From Myxococcales bacterium (GTDB lineage: Bacteria; Myxococcota_A; Polyangia; Polyangiales; Polyangiaceae): a stretch of DNA of 37,677 nucleotides. Both the position numbers and the translations under genes were made by a program. Location: the NCBI GenBank assembly GCA_021778125.1, contig JAJYCT010000012.1, positions 1 through 37,677 on the forward strand, in the 5' to 3' direction. Shown in pieces: positions 31,650-37,677 of this stretch (the first letter of the stretch is position 1; each line of letters starts with the position of its first letter). The notes under the pieces were generated by a model that was not told the origin of the DNA, searched no databases, and saw only the letters and a list, made by a program, of their open reading frames with translations.

Positions 31650-33836
31650 TCAGGGCGCGAGCTTCACGTACGCATCGACCATCTGCTCGTACGCCGCGGC
31701 GAAGAACAGCCGCGCGTCGGCGACCGACTCGGGCGGATCGCCAGGCCCCGGCGCCGCGAAGTCCCGCTGCTCGGCGTGGAACTGCGCTCCGATGACCGGC
31801 CAGGCGGGATCGCGCGAGCGGAACGCCTCGGGCACGGTGTCGCACCAGCCCGGGCCGCTCGGGTTGGGGAAGACGCCGTCGCGCCGGCTCGCGGCGACGA
31901 CGTCCGGCCCGCAGAACGCGCTGGTGGCGAGCACCTCGAAGCGCTCGAGCGGTGCCCCCGGCAGGAAGGCGTCCGACCGCACGGCGTCCGAGTGCGACTC
32001 GGGAAAGGCCTGCGTCGAAGACCGGTGCGCCGGCCCGGCCAGATCGGCGAAGAGCGAGTCGCTCGGCACGTACTGGATCACCGCACGCGGCGGGTGAGGA
32101 TCGCCGGGCCACGCGCGCTCGACGTCCTTGGGCGGCGCGAACCCGCGGATGGGATGGCCGCTCGTGCGCCTCAGGACCTGGTCGATCATCCGGCGGTCGT
32201 CGTCCGGGGAGGCCCCCTCCCCCCGGCCCGCCTCGAGCAAGGCCAGGAGCTGCGCGCCGCCGCAGAAGCCGAGGAAGGGCGCGACGCGCTGGCGCACGGC
32301 GGGGCCGAGCTGCGCCATCCCGCCCCCGCGCGCGCCCCGAAGCGGGTCCCAGTACCACCGCCGCGGATGCTGCTGGTCGGGCCCGGTCTGCGGGGCGTAG
32401 TCCCAGTCGTCCGAGCCGCTGAGGACCGTGATGGGCGGGGGGCTGCTCTGCGCGAGGAACTGCGCGTCGAGGCCCGGGTCGTCGCCCTCGATGACCTCGA
32501 GCATCTGGCCCGCCTCGTCGTGCGGAGGCGCGTCGAGCGGCTCGCCCCGCGACCCGAGCGAGCGATCGTAGCGGTCATCGCTACGCATGGCGGGGAGCAG
32601 CAGCGAGTAGCGCCGCTGGAGGAACTTGGTCCAGTACGCGTCGTTGGTGAGCTCCCCGCCCGGGGTCAGGTGGCTCTCGGCCGAGGGATTCGCGTTGACG
32701 CTCAGGATCCACGGCGCGGCGAGCACGGGCCGCTTGTCGTCGGCGCGGTACGCGGAGAGCTCGCGCACCACGGGGACCGCGTCGGGCTCCGCGCGCCCGC
32801 TCGCGCCGGTGGCGCCGGTCATCACGAGGCGCAGGGCCCGCACGCGCCGCGCCTCGGGCAGCGTCACCAGGCGTCGACGCAGCGGCAGCGTGGTCCCGTC
32901 GGAGCGCGGAGAGTCGCCGGCGAGCGGGAAGAACGTGACGCCGTCCTCGCTGCCCTCGAGGGCCGTGCGCAGGGGCATCCACGCGACGGCGTACGAACGG
33001 CCCGAGTTCGGGCGGGGCGTGCTGGTCGCGTCGAAGCCGAGGAGGAGCCGCACGCGATCGATCGCCACCGGCTGGGGCAGGTCGACGCGCAGCGTCCAGC
33101 GCGTCTTGCCCGGCGCGCCGGCCCACCTGCGCGCGTACGTGCCGTCGATCGCGTCGCCCGCCTGGAAGCCGGGGTACGCGCCGTCGTCGCTCGCCTCGCC
33201 GTCGCGCAGCACGTCGCGCGCGCTCTCGATGGCCTGCACGTCGCGCACAACGGGCGGCCCCGCGTTGGTCCGATCGACGACCAGGCGCAGGGCGCACGCG
33301 TCGGCGTCGACGAACCACGAGCGCCGCGTGGGCTGCGCCAGGAGGTCCCCCTGCGGCGGCGGGGTCTGGTCGGTGCCCGCGAGCACGACCCACCCGTCGT
33401 CGCTCGCCCGCAGCCCCGGATCGCACGCGGCGGCTCGCGCGGGGGCCGGCCGGACCTCCCAGCGGAAGGCCGTCGGGACGCCGCTCGTCGGGCTCGCTCC
33501 GAAGTGGGCGCGCAGCAGGCCCACGTGCACGGGGCGCGAGAAGGCCGCCGCCCACGTCCAGCGAAGCTCCCCGGGGCGGCCAGTCCAGGCCGTGTCGTCG
33601 CGCCCGTCGACCGCGAGGCGCGCGTCGTCGTCGGACGGGTCGGCCGCGCGGACCGCGGCGAGATCGGGCGTGCGAAGGGCGTCGAGGATGCTGCCGCGCG
33701 CGTGCGCGACGACCAGCGAGCTCGCGGAGGCGCGGTGCAGCTCCGTGAGCGCGACCGGCAGCGTGGCGCCGAGCGACACGGCGACCATGCCCAGCAGGGC
33801 GCGGCGAGGTGTCGTGTCAGCGCGGGGAGTGGCCAC
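31650..33836 (-). CDS. membrane-anchored protein: discoidin-like domains plus class I amidotransferase-like domain
   Basis: A 728-residue protein. An N-terminal hydrophobic segment (ALLGMVAVSLGATLPVAL, about 13-30) acts as signal or anchor. Residues about 70-210 and 225-365 each have discoidin/F5-8 traits (VDGRDDTAW, LRWTWAAAFSRPVHVGLLRA; then IDGTYARRW, WTLRVDLPQPVAIDRVRLLL). Residues about 375-728 resemble a class I glutamine amidotransferase or peptidase C26 domain, with a nucleophile-elbow Cys525 (FLGFCGGAQLL) and His687/Glu689 in GAQFHAEQ. The triad is intact. GTG 33836 was chosen because it precedes the leader and avoids overlap with the divergent kinase gene. It may hydrolyse gamma-glutamyl or similar bonds outside the cytoplasm; the family call is pattern-based. 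Confidence 0.75.
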   Translation of the reverse strand: MATPRADTTPRRALLGMVAVSLGATLPVALTELHRASASSLVVAHARGSILDALRTPDLAAVRAADPSDDDARLAVDGRDDTAWTGRPGELRWTWAAAFSRPVHVGLLRAHFGASPTSGVPTAFRWEVRPAPARAAACDPGLRASDDGWVVLAGTDQTPPPQGDLLAQPTRRSWFVDADACALRLVVDRTNAGPPVVRDVQAIESARDVLRDGEASDDGAYPGFQAGDAIDGTYARRWAGAPGKTRWTLRVDLPQPVAIDRVRLLLGFDATSTPRPNSGRSYAVAWMPLRTALEGSEDGVTFFPLAGDSPRSDGTTLPLRRRLVTLPEARRVRALRLVMTGATGASGRAEPDAVPVVRELSAYRADDKRPVLAAPWILSVNANPSAESHLTPGGELTNDAYWTKFLQRRYSLLLPAMRSDDRYDRSLGSRGEPLDAPPHDEAGQMLEVIEGDDPGLDAQFLAQSSPPPITVLSGSDDWDYAPQTGPDQQHPRRWYWDPLRGARGGGMAQLGPAVRQRVAPFLGFCGGAQLLALLEAGRGEGASPDDDRRMIDQVLRRTSGHPIRGFAPPKDVERAWPGDPHPPRAVIQYVPSDSLFADLAGPAHRSSTQAFPESHSDAVRSDAFLPGAPLERFEVLATSAFCGPDVVAASRRDGVFPNPSGPGWCDTVPEAFRSRDPAWPVIGAQFHAEQRDFAAPGPGDPPESVADARLFFAAAYEQMVDAYVKLAP

Positions 33837-33910
33837 GGGCGCTAGGTACTTTGCCAGAGGACGGCGCGGGGAGCGAAATCGACGTTCCCCGCCCGGCCAA
33901 ACGGATGGGG

Positions 33911-33928
33911 CGCGGAATCCATTCCGCG
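33911..33928. promoter_or_regulatory. 18-bp palindrome in divergent promoter region
   Basis: CGCGGAAT, CC, ATTCCGCG form a perfect inverted repeat. It lies in the 124-bp gap between the divergent amidotransferase-like gene and the deoxynucleoside kinase, 16 bp upstream of the TAGCAT (33945-33950) that precedes the kinase. It is a plausible operator and not a terminator, as no gene ends here. Confidence 0.5.
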
Positions 33929-33960
33929 GGGCGGCCGGGCCAAATAGCATGGAGAGCGGC

Positions 33961-34575
33961 ATGAAGAGGTACGTCGCCGTCGCGGGCACCATCGGGGCCG
34001 GCAAGACCTCGCTCGTCGCGTGGCTCGTCAAGCGCTACGGGCTGCACCCCTTCTACGAGCCGAACGAGGCCAACCCCTACCTCGCGGACTTCTACGTCGA
34101 CATGCACGCCTGGGCATTTCAGTCCCAGTGTTTCTTTTTGGCCCACAAGCTCAAGCTTCACCAGGAGCTCGCGGCGTGCGCTCGCCCCGCGGTCATCGAC
34201 CGGACGATCTACGAGGACGCGGAGATCTTCGCGAAGAACCTCCACGCGCAGGGCTATCTCTCCAAGCGCGACTGGACCGTGTACCGGGAGCTCTACCAGG
34301 GCATCTGCCGCAGCCTCCGGCCCCCGGACGTGCTCATCGCGCTGACCTGCCCGCTCGGGACGGCGAAGAAGCGGATCGTGCGCCGTGGACGCGCGATGGA
34401 GTCGTCCATTCCTGACCCCTATCTGCGACGACTGCACCGCCTGTACACGCGGTGGTTCGACACCTACGATCTGTCGCCGATCGTGCGGGTCGACACCGGC
34501 AGGCTCGACTACGTCGAGGATCTGGTCGACCTCATCGACCTCACCCGGACGCTCGACGAGGCGCTCGCCGGCTGA
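33961..34575 (+). CDS. deoxynucleoside kinase (dNK/dAK-dGK family)
   Basis: A 204-residue P-loop kinase that phosphorylates deoxynucleosides for the salvage pathway. The P-loop GTIGAGKTSL is at 9-18. DRTIYEDAEIFA carries the family DR-x3-ED block, and the Arg-rich lid reads KRIVRRGRAME. Length fits bacterial dAK/dGK enzymes; which base is preferred cannot be told. ATG 33961 is chosen because GGAG at 33951-33954 sits 6 nt before it; an in-frame ATG lies 4 codons earlier. TAGCAT at 33945-33950 is a possible -10, in which case the leader is very short. Confidence 0.93.
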   Translation: MKRYVAVAGTIGAGKTSLVAWLVKRYGLHPFYEPNEANPYLADFYVDMHAWAFQSQCFFLAHKLKLHQELAACARPAVIDRTIYEDAEIFAKNLHAQGYLSKRDWTVYRELYQGICRSLRPPDVLIALTCPLGTAKKRIVRRGRAMESSIPDPYLRRLHRLYTRWFDTYDLSPIVRVDTGRLDYVEDLVDLIDLTRTLDEALAG

Positions 34576-34641
34576 CCTCGCAGAAGTCCGGCGGGCGCCG
34601 CAGGAACACCCGATGCATCGACGTGGAGGCGGAGGTGCTCC

Positions 34642-35274
34642 ATGAGCTCCAAGTCGTTGGTTCTGGCGATCGCGCTCGCTCTGACGCCACTCGCGTGCGG
34701 TGCGGCCGAGGACGTGGGCTCGGCGGAACCGCAGAGCCCCCATCCCGTCCCGCCCGGCAGCGTGCGCGGCCCGTTCGTCCAGGCCGGCACGATCTTCGTC
34801 GTCGCGCTCGACGATGCGATCGACACATTCTACACGACGCCGGGCACGCCGTTCACGGCGACGCTCGTCGCGCCGCTCTCGGGGGAGGACGGGCGCGTGC
34901 TGGTGCCCCGCGGCGCGAAGGTGCACGGCACCCTTACGTCGGTGGGGACGCGCGACACACCGACCGTCCGCGTGGATCTGCAGAGCATCGACACGGTCGC
35001 GGGGCGGGTCCCCCTCCGCGCCAGGGTGCGCTCGGCGGAGCACTACGCGTGGACGGGACCGCCCATCACCGAGCCGTCTGCCTCGTACATCTACCCGTAC
35101 GACTTTGAGTCCTACGGCTCCGCGACGACCGCGGAGGGCGCCGCGCCGGCGGGCCGACCGGTCGAGGGCATGACGATGATGCAGCCGCGAGAGATCCGCG
35201 TACCGGCCGGCGCGCAGGTAGTGCTGCAGATCGTCGAGCCGCTGCTACTCCCCGGCGCGCAGCTCGTCCACTGA
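34642..35274 (+). CDS. exported protein, possible lipoprotein, with beta-rich domain
   Basis: A 210-residue protein. The leader SLVLAIALALTPLACGAAED ends in a possible lipobox Cys, though Pro at -3 makes it weak. The domain at about 50-125 has the pattern 'GTIFVVALDDAI..PGTPFTATLVAPL..GRVLVPRGAKVHGTL', known from secreted proteins with a VirB10-like small beta-barrel. No enzyme motif is visible. GGAGG at 34631-34635 supports the ATG. The last 60 residues are Pro/Ala/Gly-rich and then a hydrophobic beta strand. The gene lies 66 bp after the kinase in the same direction and may share its transcript. Function unknown. Confidence 0.7.
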   Translation: MSSKSLVLAIALALTPLACGAAEDVGSAEPQSPHPVPPGSVRGPFVQAGTIFVVALDDAIDTFYTTPGTPFTATLVAPLSGEDGRVLVPRGAKVHGTLTSVGTRDTPTVRVDLQSIDTVAGRVPLRARVRSAEHYAWTGPPITEPSASYIYPYDFESYGSATTAEGAAPAGRPVEGMTMMQPREIRVPAGAQVVLQIVEPLLLPGAQLVH

Positions 35275-35334
35275 GGTGCCGTGCGCGGAGTTGGCGTGCC
35301 CCTGCACGGAGGGAGAGCGCAGGGACGGGCGCCC

Positions 35335-36507
35335 TCAGTGCAGCCCGTCGCCAAGGAACCGCTTCAAGTACCCGTACGCCCCCGCGTACCCCCCGCCCAT
35401 CGAGTTGCATGTCGCCGACGCGGAGCCCGCGGGGCAGTCGACGTCGCGGTCGTACGACCAGTAGTGCACGCCGGCGAGGCCCTGCGCGAGGGCGAAGGCC
35501 GCCACGGTGTCGACGTCGGCGAGCGTGAGCTGCTCGCCCGAGACGTCGTTGCCGCCGAGCATCGGCGTCACCTCGATGCCGGCGTACGGCACGCCCCACT
35601 TGTCGTGCAGGTTGTACGCGGCCTGCAGGGCGGACTGCCCCATCTGGCACTGCCCGCTGCTCACGACGCAGACGCCGGAGCTCGGCGAGCCGTAGTCCAT
35701 CGTCATCAGGTTCACGGTCAGGTAGCTCGGCCAGGTCGACGCCGAGCCGCTGTACCCGAGGGTGCCCTGGACGGCTGCCATCGCCTCGTCGCCGTACGTG
35801 TTGAAGCTGTCGGTCACGCCGGATCCGAGCGACTGCGCTGTGCTCGCCCCGTTGTTGTTGGCGAGCGTCGCCAGCGTGAGGCTGAAGCGCAGCGTCGGGT
35901 ACGTGCCATGCGCCGCCTGGATGCGCGAGATCAGGTCCCCGATCACGCTCTGGGATTGCCCCGCCTCGATATCGAAGTCGACGCCGAGGAGGTTCGCCGA
36001 CATCCAGCGCCCCACGAAGGTCTGGAAGCCGGAGTCCGAGCCGCAGGTGAACGAGCCGGCCGCGCCGCCGGTGGAGACGATGTACTTGACGCCCGCGACG
36101 GTGAGCCCCGACACGTTCGCCGACGCCATCGCGTCGCCGGCCACGCCGCCCCAGTTCTCGCTGCCGCATTCGCCCGTCGCGAAGGCGAGCGTGATCGTCG
36201 ACCCGCCGGCCGAGGTGAGGTCGCTGGCAAGGGGCGTGGCGGAGCCGGACACGCTGGTGGAGATGACGTTGGTGTTCCAGTCCATGTTGATGCTCGTGTC
36301 CTTGTAGGCACCGAAGACGAGGCCGCCGCTTCCCCCGCTGGAGCCCCCGCTGGAGCCCCCGCTCGAACCGCCGCTCGAACCGCCGCTGGACCCGCGGCTC
36401 GAGCCGCCGCCGCCGTCCGCCTGCGTCCCGCTGCCATCGCCGCCGGAGCAGCCCGTGATCGTGGCGAGGAGCACGACGAGGAGCGGGCGGGGCGGTCCGG
36501 CGTTCAT
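35335..36507 (-). CDS. GH18-family chitinase-like lipoprotein with Ser/Gly linker
   Basis: A 390-residue lipoprotein. Leader MNAGPPRPLLVVLLATITGC has a good lipobox with Cys20. Residues 21-62 are a linker of repeated GSSG units. The catalytic domain (62-390) is a TIM barrel of glycoside hydrolase family 18 type. The active-site motif DxxDxDxE appears as LLGVDFDIE with Asp177, Asp179 and the acid/base Glu181; an FATGECGSENWGG block and VNLMTMDYGSP (the MxYD-like segment) are in place. It probably cleaves beta-1,4-GlcNAc polymers at the cell surface. A 27-bp in-frame extension upstream of 36507 was rejected because the leader starts at this Met. Confidence 0.85.
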   Translation of the reverse strand: MNAGPPRPLLVVLLATITGCSGGDGSGTQADGGGGSSRGSSGGSSGGSSGGSSGGSSGGSGGLVFGAYKDTSINMDWNTNVISTSVSGSATPLASDLTSAGGSTITLAFATGECGSENWGGVAGDAMASANVSGLTVAGVKYIVSTGGAAGSFTCGSDSGFQTFVGRWMSANLLGVDFDIEAGQSQSVIGDLISRIQAAHGTYPTLRFSLTLATLANNNGASTAQSLGSGVTDSFNTYGDEAMAAVQGTLGYSGSASTWPSYLTVNLMTMDYGSPSSGVCVVSSGQCQMGQSALQAAYNLHDKWGVPYAGIEVTPMLGGNDVSGEQLTLADVDTVAAFALAQGLAGVHYWSYDRDVDCPAGSASATCNSMGGGYAGAYGYLKRFLGDGLH

Positions 36508-36610
36508 GCCTTGGCAGTGGACGGGGCGCGGCACGACGGCTCATGAATCCGCATGGATCGCCGGAGATCCGGCTCCCCCCGCGGCACCATGAGCCGTCCC
36601 GGAGCCCTGC

Positions 36611-36619
36611 AGCTACCAT
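36611..36619 (+). promoter_or_regulatory. candidate extended -10 of the ECF sigma gene
   Basis: AGCTACCAT ends 6 nt before the GTG at 36626. There is no Shine-Dalgarno sequence in the gap. It agrees with the GCTACnnT elements at 18241-18264 and 25946-25954. An ECF-sigma gene often controls itself, but no AAC/CGT-type ECF promoter was recognised here. Confidence 0.5.
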
Positions 36620-36625
36620 GGTCTC

Positions 36626-37273
36626 GTGAGCCCTCCCGGGTCCGTCCGCCTGCTACGCTTCGCGACGCGGAGCACCGACGGGGAGCGACCGGCCTCGCGC
36701 GCGGAGCCGACGGACGCGGAGCTCGCCGAACGCGCTCGCGACGGCGATCCGCGCGCGGCGCCGCTCGTGTGGGACCGGTACGCACCGATGGTACGCGGCG
36801 TGCTGCACCGCACGCTCGGCCCCGGACACGACGTCGACGATCTCCTCCAGGACGTCTTCATCGGCTTCTTCCGCAACGTCGGCTCGCTGCGCGACACCGG
36901 CTCGCTGCGCCCGTACCTGTTCGGGATCGCCCTGCGCACCGCGCGCACCGCGCTGCGACGGCGCCGGGTACGCCGCTGGCTCCGCCTGTCGGACGACGGC
37001 GCGCTGCCGGACGTCGCTTCGCCCGACGGAGACCCGCGCTCGCGCGAGGCCGTGCGGCGCCTGTACGCCGTCCTCGACGAGCTCCCCGATCGCGAGCGTC
37101 TCGCCTTCGTACTCCGGCACGCGGAGGGCCACGAGCTCACCGAGACGGCGGCGCTGCTCGGCGTTTCGCTCGCGACGATCAAGCGCGTGCTCGCGCGCGC
37201 CGAGGCGCACGTAGAGGCGCGCGCCCGCCGCGACGACGTGCTCCGGGACTATGCGGAGGGGACCCATGAGTGA
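36626..37273 (+). CDS. ECF-type RNA polymerase sigma factor
   Basis: A 215-residue sigma-70-family factor of the extracytoplasmic function group. Region 2 runs about 29-100 (ELAERARDGDPRAAPLVWDRYAP, then DVDDLLQDVFIGFFRNVGSLR, the region 2.2-2.4 block) and region 4 about 140-200 (LDELPDRERLAFVLRHAEGHELTETAALLGVSLATIKRVLARA, the helix-turn-helix that reads the -35). There is no region 3, as expected. An Arg-rich linker joins the two. GTG 36626 is preferred because TACCAT lies 6 nt upstream. It overlaps the next gene by 8 bp, which probably encodes its partner regulator. Confidence 0.93.
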   Translation: MSPPGSVRLLRFATRSTDGERPASRAEPTDAELAERARDGDPRAAPLVWDRYAPMVRGVLHRTLGPGHDVDDLLQDVFIGFFRNVGSLRDTGSLRPYLFGIALRTARTALRRRRVRRWLRLSDDGALPDVASPDGDPRSREAVRRLYAVLDELPDRERLAFVLRHAEGHELTETAALLGVSLATIKRVLARAEAHVEARARRDDVLRDYAEGTHE

Positions 37274-37677
37274 GACCCGGACCGCCGCAGCTCTGGGCGC
37301 GCTGCTGCGCGAGAGCACCCCCCCGGGCTCGCCGCGGCAGCATCTCGAGGGGCGCGCGCGCCTCGTGGACTCGCTGGCGCAGCCGCAGGGAGCGCGCCGA
37401 CGACCGGCGAGGGCGGCGATCGGGCTCGCGCTCGCGGCCGCCGTAGCGGCGATCGCGCTCGTGCTGGCACGCCGGCATGCCCCCACCCCCCTCGCGTGGC
37501 ACGTCGAGCAGGGCAGCGCGGGCGCGCAGGGTTACGTTGGTCTCGCGGCGGGCGAGCCGAGCGCGCGTCTCGTCTTCGACGACGGCAGCCGCGTGGTGCT
37601 CGCGCCGGGGTCGCGCGGTCGGGTCGCGGCGGCGACGGCCCGGGTGGCGGAGGTCGTGCTGGAGCAGGGCCGCGCGC
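37266..37677 (+). CDS. FecR-like/anti-sigma membrane protein (truncated at window edge)
   Basis: The first 137 residues of a protein that continues past the right edge. A short cytoplasmic N-terminus is followed by one hydrophobic helix (AAIGLALAAAVAAIALVLA, about 50-68), then a periplasmic part. FDDGSRVVLAPGSRGRV at about 105-121 matches the FecR pattern of a sigma regulator that senses a periplasmic signal. The ATG at 37266 overlaps the sigma gene by 8 bp, the usual sigma/anti-sigma layout. The anti-sigma role is inferred from this coupling and fold; the deciding C-terminal part is outside the window. Confidence 0.75.
   Translation, partial: MSETRTAAALGALLRESTPPGSPRQHLEGRARLVDSLAQPQGARRRPARAAIGLALAAAVAAIALVLARRHAPTPLAWHVEQGSAGAQGYVGLAAGEPSARLVFDDGSRVVLAPGSRGRVAAATARVAEVVLEQGRA

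Noticed and set aside
31464-33845. Plus-strand open frame opposite the amidotransferase-like gene
   Set aside because: Arg/Gly/Val-rich shadow with no recognisable domain. The minus frame has an intact Cys-His-Glu triad.
36328-36411. GGC/AGC-type short repeats
   Set aside because: They encode the Ser/Gly linker of the GH18 lipoprotein and are not a CRISPR array or regulatory repeat.
35281-36546. Plus-strand open frame opposite the GH18 gene
   Set aside because: Low-complexity translation with no motif. The minus strand has a lipobox, linker and catalytic DxDxE.

Overview
The window is very GC-rich DNA, almost fully coding, with many 4-bp ATGA/GTGA gene overlaps, GTG starts, Asp/Ala-rich or Ser/Gly-rich lipoprotein linkers, and one protein ending in a MYXO-CTERM-like tail (Cys, hydrophobic stretch, RRRR). 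Together these point to the chromosome of a myxobacterium (Myxococcota, probably Polyangiales-like). This assignment is an inference. I see no rRNA, tRNA, CRISPR array, insertion sequence or prophage. Region 1 (1-8063) is the end of an aryl-polyene/flexirubin-like fatty-acid-type biosynthetic cluster. The plus-strand operon holds the tail of a ketosynthase-like protein, a ketoreductase, a ketosynthase, a PlsC-type acyltransferase, two acyl carrier proteins, a LolA-like periplasmic protein and a lipoprotein. A convergent minus-strand operon holds a DUF2062 protein, a family 2 glycosyltransferase, an LpxL-like acyltransferase and an O-methyltransferase-family protein. Starter-unit enzymes, dehydratase and exporter are not in the window and may lie upstream. 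Region 2 (8211-18234) is a purine-degradation locus. It encodes membrane urate hydroxylase PuuD, HIU hydrolase, a fused allantoicase/OHCU decarboxylase and allantoinase, which together cover urate to ureidoglycolate plus urea. A DUF6986/CitE-like lyase precedes puuD and might handle the glyoxylate end. Two unrelated genes interrupt the locus: an acyltransferase-3 with an extra discoidin-like domain, and a lipoprotein with 14 propeller-like repeats. Region 3 (18271-25939) is mixed housekeeping: a membrane class III adenylate cyclase divergent from allB, a MYXO-CTERM-like protein, a tiny lipoprotein, a minus-strand operon (lipoprotein, MlaE-like permease, GTP cyclohydrolase I, Rieske protein), cysS and a VOC protein. 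Region 4 (25958-28101) is dnaA plus 644 bp of non-coding DNA with DnaA boxes and a local AT-rich patch, the best oriC candidate here. Region 5 (28102-37677) has an outer-membrane protein, an iron-type alcohol dehydrogenase, a PuuA-like glutamine synthetase homologue, an anchored amidotransferase-like protein, a deoxynucleoside kinase, two exported proteins (one a GH18 lipoprotein), and an ECF sigma factor followed by a truncated FecR-like protein. A cross-cutting signal is a -10-like element, often GCTACnnT or GTAGGnT, lying 6-7 nt before start codons that lack a Shine-Dalgarno sequence. This suggests leaderless transcripts for several genes, and it moves some start calls.
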